A DNA stretch of 64,000 nucleotides from Bog-473 sp963817735 (GTDB taxonomy: Bacteria; Actinomycetota; Acidimicrobiia; Acidimicrobiales; RAAP-2): assembly GCA_963817735.1 (NCBI GenBank), contig CAWFPP010000003.1, positions 1-64,000 on the forward strand, in the 5' to 3' direction. A program made the position numbers and the translations under genes. Below are positions 17,726 through 25,208 of this stretch, piece by piece. The notes beneath the pieces are model-generated. The model ran no database searches. It had not been told where the DNA came from and worked only from the letters and a program-made list of their open reading frames with translations. The number at the start of each line of letters is the position of its first letter. Position 1 is the stretch's first letter.

Positions 17726-19060
17726 TCAGGCGTCGAGCCTCGTGAGGTCGTCGAAGCTCTCGCGGCGCACGACCACCCGGGCGTCGCCGTTGCGGACGAA
17801 GAGGACGGCAGGGCGAGGCACCTTGTTGTAGTTGGAGGCCATGGCGTACCCGTATGCACCGGTGACCGGGGTGCCCAGGATGTCGCCCACCCCGAGGTCG
17901 TCAGGCACGAAGGCCTCGGGCACGACCAGGTCACCGCTCTCGCAGTGCTTGCCCACAACCCGCACGGGCCGTGGCCGTGGCGCAGACACGGCACGTGGCA
18001 GGAAGGCCTCGTACCCGCTCCCGTACAGCACCGGGCGCGGGTTGTCACTCATCCCTCCGTCCACACTGACGTAGGTCCGGATGCCCGGCAGGTGCTTGAC
18101 CGTCCCGACGGTGTAGAGCGTGATGCCGGCCGCGGCCACGATGGACCGCCCCGGCTCCGCCGAGACTCTCGTCTCTGGGCTGACGCCCGCACTCTCGCAG
18201 GCGCGCCGCGTTGCCTCGGCCCATTCCGACTGTGTCGGCGCCGTCTCACCGTTGACGTAGGGGACGCCGAGCCCTCCCCCCACGACCAGCTCCGGCAGTC
18301 CCAACGGGGCGAAGAACGAGCCGAGCACCATGGCCGCCTGCTCGAAGGAGGACGCGTCGAACACCTGGCTGCCGATATGGGCATGGATGCCGACCAACTC
18401 CACGCCAGCCATGAGCTCGAGCGCGGCCACAGCCTCGGCCGCAGCCCCCGAGGAGACGGAGAAGCCGAACTTCGAGTCCTCCTGCCCGGTGCGGACGAAC
18501 TCGTGCGTGTGCGCCTCCACGCCCGGCGTCACCCGCACCAGGACCTTGGGTCGGTTGCCTCCCGGCGGGACGGATTCCAACAGGCCGCCCAGGCGCGCCA
18601 CCTCGTCGAACGAGTCGATGACGATTCGGCCGACGCCTTGCTCCAAGGCAGTCCCCAACTCTTCGGCCGACTTGTTGTTGCCGTGAAAGATCAGCTGCTC
18701 CGGCGGGACGCCGGCCGAGAGGGCGACATGGAGCTCGCCACCGGAGGCCACATCGAGGTGCATCCCTTCCTCGTACGCCAGCTTGGCCATGGCCCGGCAC
18801 AAAAAGGCCTTCGTGGCGTAGGCGACGCCGTCACCCCAGGCGGCGACCGACTCGCGGCAGGCCCAGCGCAGATGGTCCTCGTCGTACACGAAGAGGGGGG
18901 TGCCGAATTCCTCCACCAGCTCGAGAAGATCGATGCCACCGACGTGCAGGTGGCCCTTCTCGTCGACCGAGGCCGAGCGCGGGAGGAGAAGCCGCTCCAG
19001 CGGTGCGGTCGCGACATCGTGGTCGGTCGGCATGGAGATGCAGAATACGGCAGTGTTCAT
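17726..19060 (-). CDS. lysA: Diaminopimelate decarboxylase
   Basis: A 444-aa fold-type III PLP enzyme removing CO2 from meso-diaminopimelate to give lysine. The Schiff-base lysine is K84 in VAYATKAFLC; HAHIGSQVFD, VGGGLGVPY and VSAEPGRSIV are the PLP-phosphate and substrate segments, and GKHCESGD supplies the catalytic Cys of the dimer interface. Start ATG 19060 has a weak GGGG upstream; the ATG at 19033 (MPTDHDV) is an equally possible start. The gene converges on the broken permease (3-bp gap) and is divergent from tRNA-Arg. Confidence 0.94.
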   Translation of the reverse strand: MNTAVFCISMPTDHDVATAPLERLLLPRSASVDEKGHLHVGGIDLLELVEEFGTPLFVYDEDHLRWACRESVAAWGDGVAYATKAFLCRAMAKLAYEEGMHLDVASGGELHVALSAGVPPEQLIFHGNNKSAEELGTALEQGVGRIVIDSFDEVARLGGLLESVPPGGNRPKVLVRVTPGVEAHTHEFVRTGQEDSKFGFSVSSGAAAEAVAALELMAGVELVGIHAHIGSQVFDASSFEQAAMVLGSFFAPLGLPELVVGGGLGVPYVNGETAPTQSEWAEATRRACESAGVSPETRVSAEPGRSIVAAAGITLYTVGTVKHLPGIRTYVSVDGGMSDNPRPVLYGSGYEAFLPRAVSAPRPRPVRVVGKHCESGDLVVPEAFVPDDLGVGDILGTPVTGAYGYAMASNYNKVPRPAVLFVRNGDARVVVRRESFDDLTRLDA

Positions 19061-19101
19061 CGGCCCCGTGAGGGCCGGGAGGTCGATCGCCGCACGCCGA
19101 G

Positions 19102-19107
19102 TACGAT
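19102..19107 (+). promoter_or_regulatory. Possible -10 element for tRNA-Arg
   Basis: TACGAT lies 23 nt before the tRNA 5' end, a reasonable distance for a tRNA promoter. No convincing -35 hexamer was found upstream, so this is tentative. Confidence 0.3.
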
Positions 19108-19130
19108 CGTCCCCTGCTCTTGCACGTCCC

Positions 19131-19202
19131 GCCCCCGTAGCTCAGCGGATAGAGCACCGGCCTCCGGAGCCGGTGGCGCAGGTTCGAGTCCTGCCGGGGG
19201 CG
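19131..19202 (+). tRNA. tRNA-Arg (anticodon CCG)
   Basis: A complete 72-nt cloverleaf. Acceptor stem GCCCCCG pairs with CGGGGGC (discriminator G); D arm GCTC/GAGC; anticodon stem CCGGC/GCCGG with loop CTCCGGA, so the anticodon is CCG, reading the arginine codon CGG; T arm GCAGG/CCTGC with loop TTCGAGT. The CCA end is not encoded. The 3' part from 19159 is repeated exactly at 23199-23244, showing that this gene served as an integration site. Confidence 0.95.
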
Positions 19203-19204
19203 CT
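19159..19204 (+). repeat. attL-like 46-bp direct repeat (within tRNA-Arg)
   Basis: It begins at the anticodon stem (GGCCTCCGGAGCC...) and runs two bases past the tRNA 3' end (...GGGGGCGCT). It is identical to 23199-23244; the bases outside differ on both sides, which defines the repeat. Confidence 0.9.
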
Positions 19205-19210
19205 CAGTCA

Positions 19211-19240
19211 CTGCCGCGGGCGCTCTCTGCCGGGGGCGCA
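19211..19240 (+). repeat. Two echoes of the tRNA-Arg 3' end
   Basis: CTGCCGCGGGCGCT (19211-19224) and CTGCCGGGGGCGCA (19227-19240) each match the last 14 bases of the 46-bp repeat (CTGCCGGGGGCGCT, 19191-19204) with one mismatch. They sit just inside the island end. They may be traces of earlier integration or imprecise excision at the same site. Confidence 0.5.
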
Positions 19241-19384
19241 CACAATTTTACCTTGTTGGATGCCGTTTTTGGACACCGTTCCTGGCACTGGCAGACCTTT
19301 GTCAGCACTGCCGAAGGCAGGCCCGCAGCGTGCGTCACCATTTGCAGCCACTTTCCGACAGGCACAATCGTGTCCGGTGGTCGC

Positions 19385-20957
19385 TCACTGGTCTAGTTCG
19401 TCGGAGGGCGGCGGAGGAGCAGCACGCGAGGGCAGTGCCACCAAGACGAGCAGCGCAGCGGCCAGGGATACGGCGGCGCCCACGGCGAGCGCCACCCCGT
19501 TGCCGTTCATGAAGGCGGTGCGCGCGGCACGGGCCAATTCGGGGCCCGTAGAGCCTCCGACGCGTGCTGCCACCGCCAAGGCGGCACCCAACGACCCGAG
19601 GATGGTTTGTGTCACGGATGAAGGCACGTGGCGGTCGACCAATACCGCCGTCATATGGGCCTGGTACCGGGTCAGCATCACGCTGCCGATGACCGCTACG
19701 CCTAATGCACCTCCGACCTGGAGCGCCACGGTGTTGCTGGCGGACCCCATGCCTGCGTCTCCCTGAGGAACCGATCCGATAACAGAATTGGTGGCGGTCG
19801 GGAGCATGAGTCCGGCACCGAAGCCGATCAGCAACAAACCGAAGACGACGTCGCCGTAAGTGGTGTCGAATCGGGATGACGCCGACACCTCCCAGAGACC
19901 GGCCGAGATCGACACGAGGCCGGCAGCCACCGTGAGCTTGATTCCCACCAGGCGGGCGGCCATCGGAGACACCGCGGCGCCGACGACAACCATGACTGCG
20001 ATCGGAAGGATTCGGAGACCAGCCTGAAGAGGTGAATACCCGAGGTCGAACTGGAGGAACTGGGTCGAGAGGAACAACGCTCCCATGAGCCCGAATACCG
20101 CCAGGCACTCTGCGGCGAGCGCAACCGAGAACCGGCGGTCGCGGAAGAACTCGAGCTTGAGCATCGGATGGGTGCTACGGGACTCCCAGAACGCGAAACC
20201 GCCCAAGACAACCAAGCTGGTCACTCCCGCCGCCGAAACGGTCCCCGAGGTCCACCCCCGGGACGGGCCCTCTATGATCGCCCACAGCAGAAGTCCGAGG
20301 CCGGCGATCGACAATGCGGCACCGAAAGGATCGGGACGCTGCACCCGTGGGTTCTTCGAGTCGGGAACCACCAGCGCCGCCCCTAAGAAGGCCACGCACG
20401 CGATCGGGACGTTGACGAAGAATATCGACCCCCACCAGAACCTCGACAACAGGAGCCCACCGGCGATGGGACCGATAGCGATCCCGAGCCCGATTGTGCC
20501 AGCCCAGACACCAATGGCCCGAGCGCGCTCGCCCGGATCACGGAAGATGTCGTTGATGATCGCCAACGAAGTCGGGATCGTCGAGCGCGGCGCCCGCTCC
20601 CATGAGGGCCCGAAACGCGATCAGCGTCGTCACCGAGCCCGACAACGCCGCGCCGATCGACCCCAGAGCAAACACGGTGAGTCCGATTAGGAAGAACCGC
20701 TTACGACCGAACCGGTCGGCCAGCGTTCCTCCGACGAGCAGCAAGCCGGCAAACACAATGGCGTAAGAGTCGACAATCCACTGCAGCTGGCTAGAGGTGG
20801 CTTGCAGGTCCCGGACGAGCGTGGGAAGTGCGACGTTGAGGATGGTGTTGTCGACGTTGATGATGAGCGCCGCAAGGCACACGATCGCCAGGGCGAGCCG
20901 TCTGTGTCGGATCCGCTGACCGAGCATCGACTCGTCGAGTCGTTGCGGCAGGGTCAC
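19385..20957 (-). pseudogene. DHA2-type MFS drug transporter with a frameshift
   Basis: Two overlapping frames together encode a ~520-aa, 14-helix MFS exporter. The N-terminal part (GTG 20957) has NVDNTILNVALPTLVRDL, LQWIVDSYAIVFAGLLLVGG and DRFGRKRFF, the DHA2 motifs, up to RALMGAGAAL. It then leaves frame and ends. The second part, from ~20580 down to 19385, continues with LAIINDIFRDPGERARAIGV. Deleting one base (an extra C near 20582 on the plus strand) restores GAGAALTIPTSLAIIND, the expected family sequence. The gene lies inside the tRNA-Arg island, divergent from the AhpD-like gene. It is a recent pseudogene or a sequencing error. Confidence 0.82.
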
Positions 20958-21300
20958 CTACCTAGTTCAGCTTCGTACGCGCCCGCCGACCAGGGACGAA
21001 GGTCCCCAATCAGGCATTGCAAAGGCTTGATGGTCGGCAGTGTGCTCGTTCCTGGAGTGCCCACAGTGGCAATCCGCATCGGCAATCGGATGAATGCCGC
21101 CGGCAAGACGTTGGCAGATCGCCCCGAGGACTCGACCTTCGCGTCCGACAAACCGCGTCCGTGACGCGGCCGATTGGGGTATTCCGGCATCAACAAGAGG
21201 TTCACTCCAAGCCGGCAAACGGGGCAACCGGCCATTCCTGTCACATTTGACTGACCCACGGGGTCATAGTCCTGGGAAAGCCCAAATCTAAGGAGACCTG
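20958..21300. other. Intergenic region between MFS and AhpD-like genes
   Basis: A 343-bp divergent region inside the island. Its only recognisable element is the ECF41-like promoter at 21239-21265 for the downstream gene. No credible short gene was found; the longer frames here lack start signals and family-like composition. Confidence 0.5.
21239..21265 (+). promoter_or_regulatory. ECF41-like promoter of the AhpD-like gene
   Basis: TGTCACA (21239-21245), 16 nt, then GGTC (21262-21265), followed by ATAG. The published ECF41 promoter consensus is TGTCACA in the -35 and CGTC in the -10 region at about this spacing. The same arrangement, with the same GGTC, occurs before the sigma gene at 21940. 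It ends 35 bp before the ATG at 21301. Confidence 0.72.
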
Positions 21301-21771
21301 ATGGACGCTCGACTGGACTTCTACAACAATGCGATTGCCGGCGAATTTACCAAGCACATCAACTCAGCCGGTGCGGTCTTAACCGGCTCGACCTTGCCGG
21401 CCGCGACCCAAGCGCTGATCAAGATCCGAGCCAGCCAGATCAACGGCTGCGCCGTCTGCCTGGACATGCACACCAAGGACGCCGAACACGACGGTGAAAC
21501 CTCGGTCCGAATCAACCTGATCGCCGCATGGCGAGAGGCGACGGTATTCACCGAAGCCGAGAGGGCTGCGCTGGGGCTCACCGAGCAGGGCACCCGAGTT
21601 GCCGACGGCGGCGGTGTCTACGACGTGGCGTGGGCCAACGCGGCCAAGCACTATGACGACGATCAGCTCGGCGCACTGGTGTGCCTCATCGCCCTCATCA
21701 ACCTCTACAACCGTCTCAACATCATCACCAGCCAACCTGCAGGTGATTACACGCCGGGCCAATGGGGATGA
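21301..21771 (+). CDS. AhpD/carboxymuconolactone decarboxylase-like protein
   Basis: A 156-aa protein of the carboxymuconolactone decarboxylase/AhpD fold. The signature is IRASQINGCAVCLDMHTKDA, giving the redox C-x-x-C and the following His of AhpD-like peroxidase partners. The rest is all-helical (TVFTEAERAALGLTEQGTRV; DDDQLGALVCLIALINLYNRLNI). Members with a C-x-x-C usually have disulfide or hydroperoxide reductase activity rather than decarboxylase activity. The start ATG 21301 has AAGGAGACCTG immediately upstream. ECF41 sigma factors are commonly paired with such genes, and the ECF41-like sigma gene follows at 22002. Both share the TGTCACA-type promoter, so this is the probable regulatory target. 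Confidence 0.88.
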   Translation: MDARLDFYNNAIAGEFTKHINSAGAVLTGSTLPAATQALIKIRASQINGCAVCLDMHTKDAEHDGETSVRINLIAAWREATVFTEAERAALGLTEQGTRVADGGGVYDVAWANAAKHYDDDQLGALVCLIALINLYNRLNIITSQPAGDYTPGQWG

Positions 21772-21939
21772 GGGTCAAGACGCCATCGCCCACGAACCTG
21801 CACGACCGGTCGCACGCAAGAATGCCGTTGTTCAGCGGATTCGAGCGCCGTTCGCTGCGAGAGAGTTTGGTTCGCCCAGCCATGGACTCCGCTCGACCTC
21901 GGTGACCTCTCGCCGGCACAGGGCTGTCTCACCCTTGCT

Positions 21940-21966
21940 TGTCACATCGGTGGTCGCTATGGGGTC
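21940..21966 (+). promoter_or_regulatory. ECF41-like promoter of the sigma factor gene
   Basis: TGTCACA (21940-21946), 16 nt, then GGTC (21963-21966) followed by ATTG. It matches the AhpD-like gene's promoter in both boxes and exact spacing, and ends 35 bp before ATG 22002. It suggests autoregulation by the encoded sigma factor. Confidence 0.7.
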
Positions 21967-22001
21967 ATTGTGGTGACACCCTTTCGACGAGGATGTGCAG
22001 G

Positions 22002-22886
22002 ATGGACGAGAACGACTGGCTGGCAGAGCGCTTCGAAGAGCAGAGGACCCACCTACGAGCCGTCGCGTTCCGGATGCTGGGCTCGCTCGCCGAGGCCGAC
22101 GATGCTGTCCAGGACACCTGGGTGCGAGCCAGCCGGGCCGAGACGAGCAAGGTCGAGAATCTCGGTGGATGGTTGACGACGATCGTCGCCCGCGTCTGTC
22201 TCAACATGCTCCGCTCACGCAATGTCCGGCGCGAGGAATCCCGCGAGGTGCATCTCCCCGATCCCGTGATCAGCCCAGTGGGAGAACTTGGACCAGAGGA
22301 CGAGGCGCTCCTTGCCGACTCGGTCGGCCTGGCGCTCCTCGTCGTGCTCGATGCCCTGGCTCCCGCTGAGCGACTGGCCTTCGTCCTCCATGACATGTTC
22401 GAACTGCCCTTCGAGGAGATCGCCCCCATGGTGGGTCGAACCCCGACTGCCACGAGACAGCTCGCGAGCAGGGCACGGCGGCGGGTCAAGGGCGCCGACA
22501 TCCCCGACCCCGACCTCATTCGCCAACGCACAGTGGTCGATGCCTTCTTTCTGGCAGCCCGCAGCGGTGACCTCGACGCACTGGTCGCCGTGCTCCACCC
22601 TGACGTCGTCCTGCGAGTCGACTTCGGCCCGAGCCGCCCAGCTGCGTCCAGGATCGTTCGCGGCGCAGCGGCTGTCGCTCGGCAAGCGCGCCTCGGTGCC
22701 AATCCCGCGGCGCTGCTCCACCCTGTGGTGATAAACGGGGCGGCGGGCGTGGTCATCACGCTCAATGGGCAGCCACACGGTGTGATGGCTTTCACCGTCG
22801 TCAAAGGCCAGGTCGTCGAACTCGACATCATCGCCGATCCCGAACGCGTCCGCGGAGCCGCATCAGTTGTCCTCGGTGACCGGTAA
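22002..22886 (+). CDS. ECF41/SigJ-like sigma factor with C-terminal SnoaL domain
   Basis: A 294-aa extracytoplasmic-function sigma factor. Region 2 (residues ~5-75) shows LRAVAFRMLGSLAEADDAVQDTWVRAS and WLTTIVARVCLNMLRSR. A short linker VHLPDPVI resembles the WLPEP-type linker of ECF41. Region 4 (~110-165) reads LAPAERLAFVLHDMFELPFEEIAPMVGRTPTATRQLASRARRRV. Residues ~180-290 form an NTF2/SnoaL-like domain that in this group acts in place of a separate anti-sigma factor. ATG 22002 was chosen since homology (DWLAERFEEQR) begins there. No anti-sigma gene is adjacent, as expected for the group. The shared promoter motif supports control of itself and the AhpD-like gene. Confidence 0.88.
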   Translation: MDENDWLAERFEEQRTHLRAVAFRMLGSLAEADDAVQDTWVRASRAETSKVENLGGWLTTIVARVCLNMLRSRNVRREESREVHLPDPVISPVGELGPEDEALLADSVGLALLVVLDALAPAERLAFVLHDMFELPFEEIAPMVGRTPTATRQLASRARRRVKGADIPDPDLIRQRTVVDAFFLAARSGDLDALVAVLHPDVVLRVDFGPSRPAASRIVRGAAAVARQARLGANPAALLHPVVINGAAGVVITLNGQPHGVMAFTVVKGQVVELDIIADPERVRGAASVVLGDR

Positions 22887-23198
22887 CGCCACGTTGAGGG
22901 AAAAGCTGGCATTTATGTGGCTGACGACCCCCGAGGGTTTGGTGGCACACAGCCCGTCGTGCCGGTCGAAGGGTACCCACATCGGGCCGGATCTGGGCCA
23001 GGCCATTTACGGGAACAATCGGGTGAGACAGCGCCCCTTTCCTAGGTCCTTCGGGAGGAGCATCGAAGACGGTCGTTGGCAATCCAAATTGGCGATCAAA
23101 TCTGGACAGCTGCCAAGACGGCGACATACGGCACTGACATGAGGCCCAGTTCAGGACTACCGGGTCAAAGGAGCCAGACGGCCTGGACAAATCGAATG
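22887..23198. other. Gene-free distal end of the tRNA-Arg island
   Basis: A 312-bp stretch between the sigma gene and the attR-like repeat. Open frames exist on both strands, but none has a ribosome-binding site or recognisable motif. An integrase remnant would be expected here, but none was recognised. Confidence 0.5.
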
Positions 23199-23244
23199 GG
23201 CCTCCGGAGCCGGTGGCGCAGGTTCGAGTCCTGCCGGGGGCGCT
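23199..23244 (+). repeat. attR-like 46-bp direct repeat of tRNA-Arg 3' part
   Basis: An exact copy of 19159-19204. It contains the anticodon loop, variable region, T arm and acceptor 3' strand but lacks the 5' half, so it cannot form a tRNA. It marks the distal island junction. Confidence 0.9.
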
Positions 23245-23314
23245 TTAGCACTTGGTGAGTGGAACTCGCTCGGTTAGCCGCCGGCGATGTACGAGGGCGC
23301 CCCTGGAGGCAAAA

Positions 23315-25208
23315 TCAGAACCCCGTCGCAGCGATGATGAACCCGTTGAGATGGGTGCCCGACATGCCGCCGTCGTTGGGTGCGTCGCCGTACGGGTCGA
23401 CGGTCCCATTCGCTGAGGCGATCCAGTAGCCGCCTCCGTCCGACGTGGTGAAGACGGCCGTGGCTGGATCGAAGCCTCCAAAGGCGCCTGCAGCATCGCC
23501 GAAGTTGGCGGCGTTGCCGTAGTTGTAGACAGTGCCGTTAGCCGTGAGGATCCAGTAACCGCCACCGTTTGGAGTGCTGACTGCGGAAGTCACCGGAGAG
23601 CCAGTGTTACCCGGAGCGCCGTACGCCGTGGCATCCCCGAAGGTGTAGACGTTCCCCGTTTGGGTCACGAGCCAGTAGCCGTTGCCGCTGGCGTCGGGCA
23701 TGACGGCAACGGCTGCACCAGAACAGCCCCCGATGCCGGGGCACGACCCGGCGAAGTGAGCATCGCCGAAGGCGAACACCCCGCCGTCGGAGGCCACCAT
23801 GAAGTACCCGTTGTCGTCAATGGAGGGGACCATGGCGACAATCGGCGCGTTGAGGCTGTTCGGCAGGCCCGAGCCGGCCGGGTGGAGCCCAAGAGCGGGG
23901 ATCGACCCGTAGAACTGGGTGTCGCCGTAGGAGAAGACGCCACCGTCGGAGGCGTCGAGCCAGTAACCCTCACGGTCTTTGGTCGGCACGATGCCGACGA
24001 CGGGCCGTTGGAGAATCAGGCTCCCGGTCGAGCCGTAGAACTGCGCTGCGCCGAAGCTGAAGATCCCGCCATCGGATCCGTCCAGCCAGTAACCATGACC
24101 GACGGCAGAGGGGGAAGTGACGGGAGGAGGAGGGGGCGATGGGGCTTTTGCGCTCCACTGGGCGTAGAGGGTGGTCGAGGCGGTCAAGGTGTACGGCGAG
24201 GTGAGCGCGGCACCGCCGCTCGGGGCGGCAAACCAGCCGTCGAAGGTGTGGCCGGCGTAGGTGGGTGCCGTCGGCAAGGTAATGGTGGTGCCCTCGAGCC
24301 CCATGTCCGAGGCCACCGCGCTGCCGCCCTCGGAGTTGAAGGTGATGGTGTCGGTGGCGTTCGCCGTCCACTGGGCGTAGAGGGTGGTCGAGGCGGTCAA
24401 GGTGTACGGCGAGGTGAGCGCGGCACCGCCGCTCGGGGCGGCAAACCAGCCGTCGAAGGTGTGGCCGGCGTAGGTGGGTGCCGTCGGCAAGGTAATGGTG
24501 GTGCCCTCGAGCCCCATGTCCGAGGCCACCGCGCTGCCGCCCTCGGAGTTGAAGGTGATGGTGTCGGTGGCGTTCGCCGTCCACTGGGCGTAGAGGGTGG
24601 TCGAGGCGGTCAAGGTGTACGGCGAGGTGAGCGCGGCACCGCCGCTCGGGGCGGCAAACCAGCCGTCGAAGGTGTGGCCGGCGTAGGTGGGTGCCGTCGG
24701 CAAGGTGATGGTGGTGCCCTCGAGCCCCATGTCCGAGGCCAACCGCGCTGCCGCCCTCGGAGTTGAAGGTGATGGTGTCGGTGGCGTTCGCCGTCCACTG
24801 GGCGTAGAGGGTGATGCCGCCCGAGGGGATGGTGTAGGACGAGCCAGCGCCACCAACCTCGGTGCCACCCATTGCCGCGGTGAACCAGCCGGTGAAGCTG
24901 TGGCCGGCGTAGGTGTCAGAAGCAAGGGTGAACGAGGTGCCATCGGGGCCGCTCACCGAGAAGACCTCAGCGCCGCCGTTGGAGTTGAAGGTGACGGTGT
25001 CCGCTGGGGGACAGACAGCCGATTGACCTCCCACCGTGCTCTGACCGCCGACGGTGCTCTGGCCACCGACGCTGCTGCAGCTACCCACGGTGGAGTCCAC
25101 GCCCAGCACATTGTCGAGCGAGGTGGTCCGGAAGGCCATCGGGTAGAGAATCCCGAAGAGAAGGGCCGAACCTCCGATTACGCCGAGGGCCTTGAGCAGG
25201 TCCTTCAC
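23315..25208 (-). pseudogene. Cell-surface repeat protein (Flg_new-type repeats plus GYWL repeats), frameshifted
   Basis: About 630 codons. It starts at GTG 25208 (VKDLLKALGVIGGSALLFGI, membrane anchor), continues through a small QSTVGG repeat, then four Listeria-Bacteroides-type repeats (TITFNSEGGSAVASDMGLEG... YAGHTFDGWF... LYAQWTANA), three of them nearly identical at DNA level. The C-terminal ~280 residues are GYWLDGSDGGIFSFGAAQFYGS-type repeats. An extra A at about 24741 in one repeat, absent in its sister copies, shifts the frame. The start overlaps the stop of the upstream O-antigen ligase-like gene (GTGA). Likely exported or membrane-anchored. The frameshift may be real decay, phase variation or an assembly error in the repeats. 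Confidence 0.8.
24155..25003 (-). repeat. Tandem 213-bp coding repeats (three near-identical, one divergent)
   Basis: Units begin at 24155, 24368 and 24581 (period 213 bp, 71 codons); the third is 214 bp because of the extra A near 24741. A divergent fourth unit starts at 24795. The first three differ at only one or very few bases, suggesting recent duplication or gene conversion. Each encodes one Flg_new/InlB-B-type repeat. Confidence 0.9.

Larger units (their letters stand above)
19159..23244. mobile_element. Genomic island integrated at tRNA-Arg(CCG)
   Basis: A 4.1-kb segment bounded by a perfect 46-bp direct repeat: the anticodon-loop-to-3'-end part of tRNA-Arg at 19159-19204 and its copy at 23199-23244. 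This is the classic product of site-specific integration at a tRNA 3' end, which leaves the tRNA intact on one side. Cargo: an MFS efflux gene (frameshifted), an AhpD/carboxymuconolactone decarboxylase-like gene and an ECF41-like sigma factor. No integrase, excisionase or replication gene is visible, so it is non-autonomous or decayed. The last 300 bp carry no recognisable gene. Confidence 0.82.

Noticed and set aside
20954..21259. 101-codon minus-strand frame between the MFS and AhpD-like genes
   Set aside because: No ribosome-binding site or family resemblance, and it spans the ECF41-like promoter.
22887..23198. Integrase remnant at the distal end of the tRNA island
   Set aside because: Translations on both strands show no tyrosine-recombinase motif (R-H-R-Y) or family-like stretch.
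24155..25003. Tandem repeats as a CRISPR array
   Set aside because: Units are 213 bp, contiguous, without variable spacers, and encode a protein repeat.
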